A stretch of DNA of 42,597 nucleotides from Sedimentisphaerales bacterium (GCA_016930745.1 JAFGGE010000146.1:1-42597), one strand, 5' to 3'; positions 32,942-42,275 are shown, numbered from the stretch's first letter. A program made the numbers and translations. The notes: generated from the sequence alone by a model not told the origin.

Positions 32942-34582
32942 GTGAGCGAATACTCGATCAGTCCGGCCGGTGAGCAGTTCCCCATTCCGCAGGAGAACGA
33001 ATACGCCCCTGAACTGGAACGACTCGAAAAGCTGGCCCAGGCGGCACGAAACGAAGGCAAGGAAATCGTTGTGGTCATGGGCGTCGGTTTTGTCGGGGCG
33101 GTCATGGCCGCCATCATCGCCGATACCGTCGATTCATCCAGCGGCAAACCCAGCAAATTCGTGATCGGCTGCCAGCGGCCCAGCGTCCGCAGTTACTGGA
33201 AGATCCCGCTGCTGAATCGAGGACAATCGCCGGTGAAAGCCGAAGATCCCGAGGTCGATCCCATGATCGCCCGCTGCGTCAACCAGAAAAAGACGTTGAC
33301 GGCTACTTTCAACAGCGATTGCCTCAAGCTGGCCGACTGCGTCGTCATCGACGTCCAGTGCGATTACAGCAAGCGCGACCTGGGCAACCTGCGGACCGGA
33401 CAGGCCGATATGAAGGCCCTGGAAGCAACCATGCGGACCATCGGGAAAAAAATTTCCGCTCACTGCCTGACTCTGATCGAGACCACCGTCGCCCCCGGCA
33501 CTACAGAGTTTGTCGCCTGGCCCATCATGAAAAAGGCGTTCAAAAACCGCGGCATTACAACCGAACCTTTGCTGGCCCACAGCTTTGAGCGTGTGATGCC
33601 GGGCAGGGAATATGTCGCCTCTATCCGCGACTTCTGGCGGGTTTGCTCCGGATGTAACGCCGAAGCCCGGCAGCGCGTGGAAAAATTCCTCCGCGAAGTG
33701 CTCAACACCAGGGATTTTCCCCTGACTGTCATGGACCGTCCAATCGAATCGGAAACGACCAAGATCGTCGAAAATTCCTATCGCGCGACGATTCTGGCGT
33801 TCTTAAACGAATGGTCCCTCTTCGCCGAACGCAACGGCGTAGATCTGATCAAGGTCATCAAGGCCATCAAGATGCGCCCCACGCACAGCAACATCATCTT
33901 TCCCGGTCCCGGCGTCGGCGGATACTGCCTGCCCAAGGACGGCGGACTGGGGTATTGGGCCTACAAACACCTGCTGGGTTTCGAGGATGATATCTTCAAA
34001 ATCACCACAGCCGCCATCGACATCAACGATACCCGCGGACTGCACGTGGCTACTCTCACCCGCGATGCGTTGCGAAACATGGGCCGTTATATCGCCGGGG
34101 CCAACATACTGATCTGCGGGGCCAGTTATCGCCAGGATGTCGCCGATACGCGATACAGCGGCTCGGAGATCGTCGTCCGCCGGCTGACCGAGATGGGGGC
34201 CGAAATGCGCATTCACGATCCGTACCTGGAGCACTGGTACGAACTGGAACAACAGGATGTGTATCCCGCCCCCGGCCATAGCTGGGCCCGTTTCTTCCGC
34301 AACCAGGACCATCTGCCGGAGATTCACGTCCAGAACAACCTGTCCGAAGCCATTAAGGGAGTCGAAGCCCTGATTCTGGCAGTGCCCCATGAGCCGTATC
34401 TGAACCTGGATCCTGACCAGATCGTGCAATGGGCCGGACAGCCGATCGCGGTTGTGGATTGTTTCGGCATCCTCGATGACGGCAAGATCCGGCGCTACTT
34501 TGAGCTGGACTGCGAAGTCAAGGCATTGGGCCGCGGGCATATTCAGCGGATCAAGGAATCCGTCCGAGGCAAACGGAAATAA
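32942..34582 (+). CDS. UDP-glucose/GDP-mannose dehydrogenase-family nucleotide-sugar dehydrogenase
   Basis: 546 aa, about 100 longer than the usual 430-450, with a long N-terminal extension. NAD-binding GVGFVGAVMAA, the substrate-binding HSFERVMPG segment, SETTKIVENSYRATILAFLNEWSLFAERNGVDLIKVIKAIKMRP, catalytic Cys in GPGVGGYCLPKDGG, and a C-terminal domain with CGASYRQDVADTRYSGSEIVVRRLTEMGAEMRIHDPYL. It oxidises the C6 alcohol of a nucleotide sugar to a uronic acid for surface polysaccharide synthesis; the exact sugar cannot be told. The reading frame starts 56 nt after the SGNH gene. Confidence 0.92.
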   Translation: MSEYSISPAGEQFPIPQENEYAPELERLEKLAQAARNEGKEIVVVMGVGFVGAVMAAIIADTVDSSSGKPSKFVIGCQRPSVRSYWKIPLLNRGQSPVKAEDPEVDPMIARCVNQKKTLTATFNSDCLKLADCVVIDVQCDYSKRDLGNLRTGQADMKALEATMRTIGKKISAHCLTLIETTVAPGTTEFVAWPIMKKAFKNRGITTEPLLAHSFERVMPGREYVASIRDFWRVCSGCNAEARQRVEKFLREVLNTRDFPLTVMDRPIESETTKIVENSYRATILAFLNEWSLFAERNGVDLIKVIKAIKMRPTHSNIIFPGPGVGGYCLPKDGGLGYWAYKHLLGFEDDIFKITTAAIDINDTRGLHVATLTRDALRNMGRYIAGANILICGASYRQDVADTRYSGSEIVVRRLTEMGAEMRIHDPYLEHWYELEQQDVYPAPGHSWARFFRNQDHLPEIHVQNNLSEAIKGVEALILAVPHEPYLNLDPDQIVQWAGQPIAVVDCFGILDDGKIRRYFELDCEVKALGRGHIQRIKESVRGKRK

Positions 34583-34611
34583 CATGTTCCCGGCAGGCCG
34601 ACGGAACCGGA

Positions 34612-35559
34612 TTATTCAGGAACCGCAGAACAGGAGCCGCCGGACGGGACGGTCCATCGCTTGCGCAAAAACTGGCGGATAAATTCGATCATCTTATGAC
34701 TGTCCGGCTTGCTGACCTGGGCATCGGCGCCCACGGAGATTCCTTTGCGCCGATTGTCTTCGGTGATAAGGGAGCTGAACAGGATTACCGGGATATCCTT
34801 CAGCGCCGGATCGTTCTTGATCCGCCGGGTCAGGTGCAGGCCGTCCATCCGCGGCATCTCAATGTCCGTTAACACCAGATCACAGGGACCGTCCGCCTCC
34901 TCTTTGTGGAGCTGCATCATGTCCCATACCTCCTGGCCGTCGTTGCATACCGTTATGTTTTCAAATCCCGCCTGGCGAAGGATATTGACCAGGTTGTTGC
35001 GCAAGATGTGCGAATCATCCGCCAGGACAATCCGAGCCTCCGCGAATTCCTCCCGCATCCGCTCTTGTGGATCTACATCCGGCATTGTCGCGCTCTGCAT
35101 ACCCAGAATTTTTCCGACGATTGTTTCGAAATCCGCGATTTGCACGATCTCGTCGGCGACTTTTACGACCCCCGTTATAGGAACCGACATGCCAACCAGA
35201 TACTGCGACGGAGGCTCGATCTGGTTCCAGCGGAGTCGATAGATCCGCTCGACCGAATCCACCAGGACGCCGCAGGTAACCTTATTAAACTCCACGACGA
35301 TGATCATCCCTTCCCCGGCCCGCGTTTTTTCGCCTTCCATGGTAAAATATCGACCCAGATTCAGCAGTGTCAGAACGCGCTCCCTCAGACGAAAACTCCC
35401 CTCGACGGCCATGGGCGAATGGGGAATTGTAATTGTTTTAGGGCGCTGCACAATCTCTCTGACCTTGGCCACATTAATCCCAAAGGGGGTCGTGCCGAGA
35501 TGAAACACCAGCAACTCCATCTCATTTGTGCCCGCTTCCAGCAAAATCTCGTTGGACAT
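34612..35559 (-). CDS. cheV: Chemotaxis coupling protein CheV
   Basis: 315 aa from ATG 35559, which has AAGGAG 6 nt upstream; the frame itself is open to 35622. N-terminal CheW domain (about 1-160; MELLVFHLGTTPFGINVAKVREIVQ, LNLGRYF, VVEFNKVTCGVLVDSVERIYRLRWNQIEPP) followed by a receiver domain (about 185-305; IVLADDSHILRNNL, phosphoacceptor Asp in DLVLTDIEMPRMDG, Lys in VSKPDS). CheV couples chemoreceptors to CheA and adjusts signalling by phosphorylation. It stands alone, convergent with the dehydrogenase gene 29 nt away; no other chemotaxis gene is in the window. Confidence 0.95.
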   Translation of the reverse strand: MSNEILLEAGTNEMELLVFHLGTTPFGINVAKVREIVQRPKTITIPHSPMAVEGSFRLRERVLTLLNLGRYFTMEGEKTRAGEGMIIVVEFNKVTCGVLVDSVERIYRLRWNQIEPPSQYLVGMSVPITGVVKVADEIVQIADFETIVGKILGMQSATMPDVDPQERMREEFAEARIVLADDSHILRNNLVNILRQAGFENITVCNDGQEVWDMMQLHKEEADGPCDLVLTDIEMPRMDGLHLTRRIKNDPALKDIPVILFSSLITEDNRRKGISVGADAQVSKPDSHKMIEFIRQFLRKRWTVPSGGSCSAVPE

Positions 35560-35731
35560 CATTGTCTCCTTGATCGTACCGGAATTTATCCGGCCGTATA
35601 CGTATAGAAACGCGACGTCCATATCGGCTTGTTACGGACGGGAAATCAGGTCAGAAACAGATCCTAAGGAAAAAACGATTCTATGGCATGGATTCACCGC
35701 AAGGGAATTGATATTAGAACGGATATTCACC

Positions 35732-36388
35732 TCACTTGTTTGCCCGGCATAATTTCACATATACCCCGTCGTCCGATAATTCGACGTTCGCATAACAGCC
35801 GCGACAGAGCGGGCCGGGATTGACCAATACTGTTTTACCGAGTCGATCCGTTCCGGCCGCCTCATGAATATGCCCGGAAACGGCCAGAATCGGCTCGAGC
35901 CTTTCGATCAGAGCCCGCGTTTCCCGGCTTCCGGCATGATGCCCATGCGTCAAGTCCACTTTGGTTCCATACGCAGGCTGATGCGTCACCAGTACCGCCT
36001 GCCGGGCATCCCTGAACAGGGATTCGGCCAGTTCATACCCATCCCGGGCAGACTTGTCCTCTCGGACAACTTTGGCGCAATCCAGCCCGTGGCAAACGCC
36101 CCCAAATGTCACATCCTGCATATCCACACGCCGACCCTGGAGGCTGATCCCTTCGGCGATCAAAAAACGTTCGACATCAACGCCATCGCAATTGCCCGGA
36201 ACCGCCAGGATTTCCCGATTATAAATCCGCAATTCCTCCACGACCTGACGGGCGCCGGTTCGTCCGCCGAAATGGGTAATATCCCCGGCGATGAGGATCA
36301 CATCGGCGGCGATCAGTTTTTCGCCGATCGCCGGAAGAAATCGAAGATCCGAATGGATATCCGCCAGGACAATAAGCTGCAAAACCAT
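35732..36388 (-). CDS. YfcE/MJ0936-like metallophosphoesterase
   Basis: 218 aa. Calcineurin-like motifs: DIH at 10-12, GDITHFGG at 35-42, GNCD (Cys where the classical family has His, as known in YfcE-type enzymes), VTHQPAYG, GHIHEAAG. Two metal ions are expected in the site. Such enzymes hydrolyse phosphodiesters; the physiological substrate is unknown. It has no signal peptide and is probably cytoplasmic. It lies between cheV and the chagasin-like gene on the same strand, with about 54 nt to the latter. Confidence 0.93.
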   Translation of the reverse strand: MVLQLIVLADIHSDLRFLPAIGEKLIAADVILIAGDITHFGGRTGARQVVEELRIYNREILAVPGNCDGVDVERFLIAEGISLQGRRVDMQDVTFGGVCHGLDCAKVVREDKSARDGYELAESLFRDARQAVLVTHQPAYGTKVDLTHGHHAGSRETRALIERLEPILAVSGHIHEAAGTDRLGKTVLVNPGPLCRGCYANVELSDDGVYVKLCRANK

Positions 36389-36442
36389 CCCTCCCGAATC
36401 CCATTTCCTAAGGCGGCCGGTCCGGCCCCCGATGCATCCGAT

Positions 36443-36838
36443 TTATTGCACAATGATACGAAACGTGCGCGTCAATGTGGCAGGGGTATCGGTCTCCCAC
36501 GGGCGGACGTATTCCATGGTCATGTCCGCCTGACCGATTTCATGGGCCTGGAAGGTCCAGATTTCCGTGCCGCCGGCGCCGACGATATTTCCGGCTTTCT
36601 GTCCCGGCTCGTATTCTCGCGCCACAGAACGCAACAAGGACGGCATCGTCCCGACAATGCGCCAGGAATAGCCCGTAGAGGGGTTGGCCGGCAATTCCAG
36701 CGTAATCTGCTCTCCCAGGCCGGCGCGAATCTCGTCGGAAGGCGTGGAAAGCGATTGTCCCGAGGGCGATGGCGCCGACGGTGAGCAACCGATCAAACAG
36801 GGTAAAACCAGACACAAACAGACTTGTGATCTCTTCAT
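36443..36838 (-). CDS. Chagasin-like (inhibitor family I42) lipoprotein
   Basis: 131 aa with lipoprotein signal (CLIGC; Cys 18). All three inhibitory loops of the chagasin fold are visible: NPSTGYSW (52-59), VGAGGTEIWTF, and EYVRPWE. Family members inhibit papain-type cysteine proteases. In free-living bacteria the target is often unknown; no papain-like protease is encoded in the window. It may protect against proteases of predators or neighbours; this is speculative. Confidence 0.9.
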   Translation of the reverse strand: MKRSQVCLCLVLPCLIGCSPSAPSPSGQSLSTPSDEIRAGLGEQITLELPANPSTGYSWRIVGTMPSLLRSVAREYEPGQKAGNIVGAGGTEIWTFQAHEIGQADMTMEYVRPWETDTPATLTRTFRIIVQ

Positions 36839-36910
36839 GATGCACCCTTTACCCGGCTTTTTTTCTTATCAGCCATTATCGCATCTTCCTCGATGCCGCC
36901 GAATGTTTTC

Positions 36911-37966
36911 TTAGTTCTGACAAAGACGGGAACGGATCATCTGCGCTCGCATCGCGTCGCGACGGTCCGGATCCAGTTCCTGCCCCTGCCGCATCTGAAG
37001 ATGGGCCGGCTGGGTCAGCATGAACAACTCGTTGATCGTCGCCATGGAAATCCCCTCCAGCCGCTTGAGATTGACCCCCATGCGAACATGACTGAGCAGA
37101 AACAGGGCTTCCTGAGAACTGATCAATCGGGCGCTGCGCAGCACGCCAAGGGCCCTCTGGACTTTATCGTCCAGCATATCCGGCCGAGCCTTCAGGAGTT
37201 TTTCCCGCGCCATGATTTCGTATTCCACGATTTTAGGCACAATAAAACCGGCAAATTCCTCCACAATCTGCTGCTCGGAAAAACCCAGTGTAACCTGATT
37301 GGAGAGCTGAAAAAAGTCTCCCACCGCATCCGTCCCCTCCCCAAACAGACCCCGTACGGCCAGATCGGTGTCCTTGGCGGCATTGTAAAATTTTTCGATC
37401 TGCCCTGTCATTTTCAGGGCCGGCAGGTGCAGCATGACCGAAACGCGGATTCCGGTTCCTACATTGGTCGGACAAGCCGTCAGGTAGCCATATTCGGGAT
37501 CAAATGCATACTCTGCCTGTTGCTCGATCAAATCGTCAATTCGATTGATCTTCTCCCAACACTCTTTGATCTGCAAACCCGTTTTGAAAACCTGAATCCG
37601 CAGATGATCCTCCTCGTTAATCATCGCGGTAAAGGATTCGTTGCATGCAATAACGGCGCCGCGCGGTCCCTTGGCCTGGGCGTGCTGGCGGCTGATCAGA
37701 TGTCGTTCCACTAGCAGATCCTGTTCCAGCGAGGACGAGTTGTCCACATCGATAAAAAACAGATCCTGCCCCAGATCCAGCCCAAGGATAATCTCCTTGA
37801 GCTTATAAAGCACCTCCCTTTTCCGGGCAAAACTCAGGCAGGAGCAAAATTCAAACCCGCCCAGATTCCTCGCCAAACGGACACGGGAGCTTATTACGAT
37901 ATCGGCGCCCGGCCCCGAACCGTCAAACCATTGGCTGATATGATTGCTTAAATCGCTGGGTCTCAT
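36911..37966 (-). CDS. mcsB: Protein-arginine kinase McsB
   Basis: 351 aa. The guanido-phosphotransferase catalytic core shows SSRVRLARNL near the N-terminus, CPTNVGTGIRVSVMLHLPAL in the centre, and EYGYLTACPTNVGTG with the active-site Cys. The C-terminal RDAMRA matches the RDxxRA phosphoarginine-binding motif of McsB, which separates it from metabolic arginine kinases. It phosphorylates Arg residues and in Gram-positive bacteria marks proteins for ClpCP. It is overlapped by mcsA (ATGA). ctsR and clpC are not next to it. Confidence 0.95.
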   Translation of the reverse strand: MRPSDLSNHISQWFDGSGPGADIVISSRVRLARNLGGFEFCSCLSFARKREVLYKLKEIILGLDLGQDLFFIDVDNSSSLEQDLLVERHLISRQHAQAKGPRGAVIACNESFTAMINEEDHLRIQVFKTGLQIKECWEKINRIDDLIEQQAEYAFDPEYGYLTACPTNVGTGIRVSVMLHLPALKMTGQIEKFYNAAKDTDLAVRGLFGEGTDAVGDFFQLSNQVTLGFSEQQIVEEFAGFIVPKIVEYEIMAREKLLKARPDMLDDKVQRALGVLRSARLISSQEALFLLSHVRMGVNLKRLEGISMATINELFMLTQPAHLQMRQGQELDPDRRDAMRAQMIRSRLCQN

Positions 37967-38472
37967 AGTTTCTGCTGCATCTGATCTCTGATCCGGGCGG
38001 CGGTTTCGTAATCCTCCGCCTTGACAGCCTCTTCCAGTTGACGCCGCAAATTCATCATTTCCATATGATTCTTCATGGCGCTGGGCGCCCGGGAGGGAGT
38101 CTTGCCGCAGTGGCGCGAATGCCCTCCTTGAGAACGTTCGATCAGAGATCGAAGCGGCTCATCAAATGCGATGTAATCGTTAGGGCAACCCAAAAGTCTT
38201 GTTTTACTGAACTTTTTAAGAGTCATCCCGCACACAGGGCAGGACAGTTCCTCCGATGGATCTATGCCCGCCGTACCGGCACCGCCGGTCTGCCCTTCCG
38301 CCTGGGCCGATAACAGAGTACTGAGAAGCTCGTTAATGGGAATCTGGTTTTTGACTACGATCCCCTGCTCCTGAGCGCACTGTTCACAAATATGCATTTC
38401 ACTTCGCTGCCCACCGGAAATCTCGGTCAGATGAATCGTGGCTGTTCGTTCTTTACACGACTGGCATAACAT
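37963..38472 (-). CDS. mcsA: McsA, activator of the McsB kinase (UvrB/C motif protein)
   Basis: 169 aa. Two CxxC zinc-binding pairs at the start (MLCQSCKERTATIH... ICEQCAQEQG) and two more in the centre (CPVCGMTLKKFSKTRLLGCPND). The UVR domain lies at the C-terminus (NHMEMMNLRRQLEEAVKAEDYETAARIRDQMQQK). This is the standard McsA architecture. GGGGG lies about 11 nt before the ATG at 38472. A TATAAT box (38545-38550 on the minus strand) may mark its promoter. Confidence 0.94.
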   Translation of the reverse strand: MLCQSCKERTATIHLTEISGGQRSEMHICEQCAQEQGIVVKNQIPINELLSTLLSAQAEGQTGGAGTAGIDPSEELSCPVCGMTLKKFSKTRLLGCPNDYIAFDEPLRSLIERSQGGHSRHCGKTPSRAPSAMKNHMEMMNLRRQLEEAVKAEDYETAARIRDQMQQKL

Positions 38473-38544
38473 ATTTTTTATATCCCCCTTGAATAAAACA
38501 TCTTACGCGGCATTTTTCCCGTCGACTTACGCCGCCATCTTTTT

Positions 38545-38573
38545 ATTATATACGCTCCTGCCCCTTTTGGGTA
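38545..38573 (-). promoter_or_regulatory. Possible sigma-70 promoter of mcsA-mcsB
   Basis: A perfect TATAAT (38545-38550 on the minus strand) has a poor -35 (TACCCA at 38568-38573) at 17 nt. It would give a leader of about 65 nt for mcsA. Confidence 0.3.
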
Positions 38574-38623
38574 TTCCCGGATTCTGTAACTTTTCCCGTC
38601 GTAAATTCCTGCATCAAAGTGCC

Positions 38624-39148
38624 TTAATCATTGTCATGGCAGGACGAATTATACTTTGGTTTTTCCTCCAGTCGCTGTTTCAATCGCTCATAGACCGTCA
38701 AGGGAATCAGCTTGGAAACATCGCCGCCGAGAAGGGCTATTTCACGAACCATTGTCGAGTTCACATAGCCATATTCCTCGCTGGTCATAATAAAGACGGT
38801 TTCGATCCCCGCCACCGTTCGATTGGTCATGGCCAACTGGAACTCATATTGCACATCCGTCAGGTTTCGAAGGCCCCGCAGCATCACATCGGCGCCGATC
38901 TGGGCGGCAAATTCGACCGTCAGGCAATCGTAGCTGTCCACCAGTACACCGGACCGATCCGCCACCAGTTCGCGGATCATGGCAACCCGTTCCTTCTGCG
39001 TAAAAAGCTGATCTTTGAGGGGATTTTGTCCGACGGCCACAATCAACTCGTCAAACAGCTTTCTTCCCCGTTCGATCACATCCATATGCCCGTTGGTAAT
39101 CGGATCAAACGAGCCGGGAAAGATGGCCCTCACAGGCTTGTGCGACAT
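38624..39148 (-). CDS. coaD: Phosphopantetheine adenylyltransferase (CoaD)
   Basis: 174 aa, slightly longer than E. coli CoaD (159). It transfers AMP from ATP to 4'-phosphopantetheine in coenzyme A synthesis. Motifs: AIFPGSFDPITNGHMDVIERG (nucleotidyltransferase TxGH box), KERVAMIRELV, LRGLRNLTDVQYEFQLAMTNR, and SEEYGYVNSTMVREIALLGGDVSKLIP. The last 20 residues, polar and basic, are an extension. The gene ends 152 nt before mcsA and follows the HD-like gene by 45 nt. Confidence 0.97.
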   Translation of the reverse strand: MSHKPVRAIFPGSFDPITNGHMDVIERGRKLFDELIVAVGQNPLKDQLFTQKERVAMIRELVADRSGVLVDSYDCLTVEFAAQIGADVMLRGLRNLTDVQYEFQLAMTNRTVAGIETVFIMTSEEYGYVNSTMVREIALLGGDVSKLIPLTVYERLKQRLEEKPKYNSSCHDND

Positions 39149-39193
39149 CGTAATTCCTTTTTATTTCGGAAGTTACATTCCGAAAATCCGTTT

Positions 39194-39901
39194 TCAACCC
39201 ACCACCTTATCCAGCGACTCAATAATCAGTTCCTCCAGGTCCCTGGCGGAATTTTCGGTACCGAGCTGATTCATGAAATACTCTGTCGTTTCATGCCTTT
39301 GCTGCGCAACCCGTCGGACCGAATCAAAGCGAAAACTCTCTTTTAAGCGGGCTTCCCAGTACTGATAATCAATCTTTCGTTTCCAGCTTTCCAGGACATC
39401 CGTAGCCCCTTTGCCGTGAATAACATACCGTCGAAATTCGTTAAACAAACCGACCGAGCCCATATCATCCAGGTTCCGAGCATCGGAAAGGATCATCGCC
39501 TCAATCATTTCCGTATAACGATCTCCGGATTCGATAATAATCTTATTGATCTTGTCGATTTTCGGCCCCGGCAAGGCCCCGCTGAGCTTGTCGGTTACGA
39601 CCTGTGTGGAAAAATCCCGCAAGTCGCCGGCTGTCACATCGGCCAGAACCAGCCTGGCATTGGGATCCTGAGCGTCGGCGTAACGGGCAAAACCGGCATC
39701 GCAGAAGTATCCGGCTCCGATCAGACAGAATCGGTCCACCGCCATGTCGCTTGCGGCCAGCTCCGGCAGACGACATATATGCTCTATATTACGAACAATC
39801 CGTTTGGTTCGGTCCCAAAGCCAACTGTCCGGTCCGCCGGTCAAGGTAGGCACGGTTAAGACCTGGCGGGCAACATCCCTTACTATATCCATCTCAGACA
39901 T
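39194..39901 (-). CDS. Degenerate HD-domain protein, function unknown
   Basis: 235 aa from ATG 39901 (GGGAG 5 nt upstream; a TTG at 39916 is also in frame). The fold pattern is that of HD phosphohydrolases: a helix with RTKRIVRNIEHICRL, a helix ending IGAGYFCDAGFARYA, EMIEAMILSDARNLDDMGSVGLF, then helical C-terminus. The central His-Asp pair is Cys-Asp (C67-D68) and the first metal-binding His is also missing, while the late Asp region (DARNLDDMG) is retained. This suggests loss of metal catalysis and perhaps a binding or regulatory role, or an unusual metal site. The fold assignment is from motif pattern only. Confidence 0.6.
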   Translation of the reverse strand: MSEMDIVRDVARQVLTVPTLTGGPDSWLWDRTKRIVRNIEHICRLPELAASDMAVDRFCLIGAGYFCDAGFARYADAQDPNARLVLADVTAGDLRDFSTQVVTDKLSGALPGPKIDKINKIIIESGDRYTEMIEAMILSDARNLDDMGSVGLFNEFRRYVIHGKGATDVLESWKRKIDYQYWEARLKESFRFDSVRRVAQQRHETTEYFMNQLGTENSARDLEELIIESLDKVVG

Positions 39902-40003
39902 GATCACTCCCTTCAAATGTCCATATTACCTTATCGCACTTTTCGCTCGTTTCGTCAAGTTTTTTCATCTTCAAGAGGAACGAATGCAGGGGATTTACCC
40001 AGT

Positions 40004-42214
40004 TTAACGGAGACAACGTTGGAAACGATGTTTGCCGGAACCAATATCAGGAATTATTACATATCCATTCAATACTTCACCTGTTATCGATTTCCCATCC
40101 ACCAAAACTTGTGGATCATGTGCCAGTCCACAGGGTAAAACCACTTCCGCGATGGTATTGGCGGGGATACAGATGTTTACATTTAAGCGATCTGTCGTTC
40201 TTTCGAAACCGACTTCGACGGGGCCGCGGATCGTTGGGATTCTGGCCGTGGCCCGGTAAAGAGAACCCGGCTGGGGCTTAATCTGCATACGGCCAAAACC
40301 AGCCTCCAAAGGCGTAACCCCCATTACATATCGGGGGATGATGTTTGCCGGGGCCGCTCCCCAGGCATGATTCCAGTCCAGGTTGTTTTTAAACTTCCAG
40401 TCCCAGGCCTCCAGAGTAACGGTCGAACCCGATCGAAGCATGTTAAACCAACCTCGATCATGCATGGCCGTCATCAGGGAAACGGCATATTCATCCTGTT
40501 GCGCATTAAATAAGGCTTCCAACAGATATTGTGCCCCATAGACGCTGCACGCCATCCCGCGCGACCGAATAAATCGAGCCACCGAGGAAACATGGTCTTT
40601 CGGCGTTAATCCGAACGCCAGGGGGAACATATTGGCATGGAGGGATGAGTGATTACTGCCCTCTCCATCCACATAAATTCCCCTGCTTTTATCGAAGAGC
40701 TTATCATTAAAAGACTTATATACGATTTGAGCCTGTTCTGCGAATCGGGCGGCATCCTCCTTCTGTCCCACGATTTCCGCGATACGAGCCATTAACACAA
40801 GGGCCTGATAATGCAGGGCATTGACAGCGGTATTGACAGGTACCATATCATATCCATCCCGCTCTCCATATTGCCCGTTTCTCGTAAAAGACGCCGGAGG
40901 CCAGTCCACCAGATCCCGTATCGGCTGATGGATATGAATCGAATCCAGGATCGTTTTATTCAAGAACCCAGTCTGCGTACTGATCAAGCCATCCTCCCGC
41001 CTCAGCGAAAGCAGTGTTTTGGCTTTAAGATCCGGGTAGAAATGTTTCATCGATTCGGCGTCTCCTGTGGCCCTATAATCGGCCCAGGCCATCAGCACGG
41101 AATGGAGAATCCATTCCGTCGGCCAGGTGGGATGCGTGATCAGGTATTCGTGGGAATAACGGGCCATGGCATATTCACGATCCACGCCGTAATGGCAAAG
41201 CTGATTGATGTAGGCATCCGCCTCATAGGGAATCCTTTCCCGGTCTCCATCGACATAAACTCCACAGAAACTCGTCGCTTTAATGCTGTATTTACACATT
41301 TCCCAAACATCGTTGAGAATCGGATCATTACATTCAAAATACGCAGCGTCATCGTCAAACGGATAATTGACAGCCAATTGCACAATCGATTCGGTATTTA
41401 TCTCCTCGGCAGAATTGACGATTTCACAATAGCGAAAGGGCATCACTTCAAAAAGGCCGGAAGGCATCTTGACCGCCGCCGATCCGGTATTGCGCCGATC
41501 CGGAGGGATTATCAACCGATAGGTTTCTCGATCCGGCTGAACGGTCAGGTTCAACTTTCGATAGCGAATAGTGCCGGGCGGCTGTCGATCGATCGTCAAT
41601 GCGCGTTCCAGTTTTTCCCCCAGATGGATTTCCAGAACACGCTGATCCGGACTCGTTATCGTCAATTCGATTGTCCCATAGGCGGCTCTGCCAAAATCCA
41701 CGAAAAAATGTCCCTCGTTATTTTTCACCACCTTCCTTGGTCCAACGCATCTGATTTCCAGCGGCTGTCGCGGGGTGCTATAGCTGCCCAATTCGGCTGC
41801 CGTATTGAATTGCCGGTTTTTTGACCAGGGACTGGACTGCCCATCTTTATCCCAGGTACGAATCCGCCAGTAATAGGCCTTACTATTCATCAAAGGCTGA
41901 CCTGCATACTCCACGCTGATCGATTGGCGTGAAACCACCTTACCGGAATCCCAGGCATCCGGCTGGTCATTTTCCAGCAGAGAAGGGCTGGTTGCCACCT
42001 GGATTTGATAGGCCGTTTGGAAATCATTAGGACTGTCCGAATTTACAATCCAGCTAAATTCCGGGTGCGAATCGGTAATGACCGTCTGTTCGGGAAAACG
42101 AAGCAATTCACACAACAATCCCGTCGGAGCCGGCGGCGAGGCAAGCACAGTAATTCCCGGAGTTATTACGCTAATTATCGACATTAAAATCGGCACACGT
42201 ATTGCAGTATCCAT
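40004..42214 (-). CDS. Secreted alpha-L-rhamnosidase-like glycoside hydrolase (GH78 type)
   Basis: 736 aa with a signal peptide (MDTAIRVPILMSIISVITPGITVLA). An N-terminal fibronectin/beta-sandwich domain (about 25-140; CELLRFPEQTVITDSHPEFSWIVNS, QIQVATS, DSGKV, YYWRIRTWDKDGQSSPWS) is typical of rhamnosidases. Then come a beta domain and the (alpha/alpha)6 barrel with SFCGVYVDGDRERIPYEADAYINQ, the region that carries the general acid in this group, and LDWNHAWGAAPANIIPRYVMGVTPLEAGFGRMQIKPQPGSL. It releases rhamnose or a related sugar from polysaccharides. GGGAG is 7 nt before the ATG. It is followed at 42276 by a GH43-like gene upstream, probably the same operon. Confidence 0.9.
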   Translation of the reverse strand: MDTAIRVPILMSIISVITPGITVLASPPAPTGLLCELLRFPEQTVITDSHPEFSWIVNSDSPNDFQTAYQIQVATSPSLLENDQPDAWDSGKVVSRQSISVEYAGQPLMNSKAYYWRIRTWDKDGQSSPWSKNRQFNTAAELGSYSTPRQPLEIRCVGPRKVVKNNEGHFFVDFGRAAYGTIELTITSPDQRVLEIHLGEKLERALTIDRQPPGTIRYRKLNLTVQPDRETYRLIIPPDRRNTGSAAVKMPSGLFEVMPFRYCEIVNSAEEINTESIVQLAVNYPFDDDAAYFECNDPILNDVWEMCKYSIKATSFCGVYVDGDRERIPYEADAYINQLCHYGVDREYAMARYSHEYLITHPTWPTEWILHSVLMAWADYRATGDAESMKHFYPDLKAKTLLSLRREDGLISTQTGFLNKTILDSIHIHQPIRDLVDWPPASFTRNGQYGERDGYDMVPVNTAVNALHYQALVLMARIAEIVGQKEDAARFAEQAQIVYKSFNDKLFDKSRGIYVDGEGSNHSSLHANMFPLAFGLTPKDHVSSVARFIRSRGMACSVYGAQYLLEALFNAQQDEYAVSLMTAMHDRGWFNMLRSGSTVTLEAWDWKFKNNLDWNHAWGAAPANIIPRYVMGVTPLEAGFGRMQIKPQPGSLYRATARIPTIRGPVEVGFERTTDRLNVNICIPANTIAEVVLPCGLAHDPQVLVDGKSITGEVLNGYVIIPDIGSGKHRFQRCLR

Positions 42215-42275
42215 CCGTACTCTCCCGTTTGGACAAATGAGGAATGTTCAAAGTTCGATCTTTTCCGGAACCGCC

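Noticed and set aside
35621..35628. GCCGATAT on the minus strand upstream of cheV, a perfect sigma-28 -10 element
   Set aside because: The -35 region at the correct distance (GATTTCCC) has almost no match to TAAAGTTT, so an eight-base match alone is not enough.
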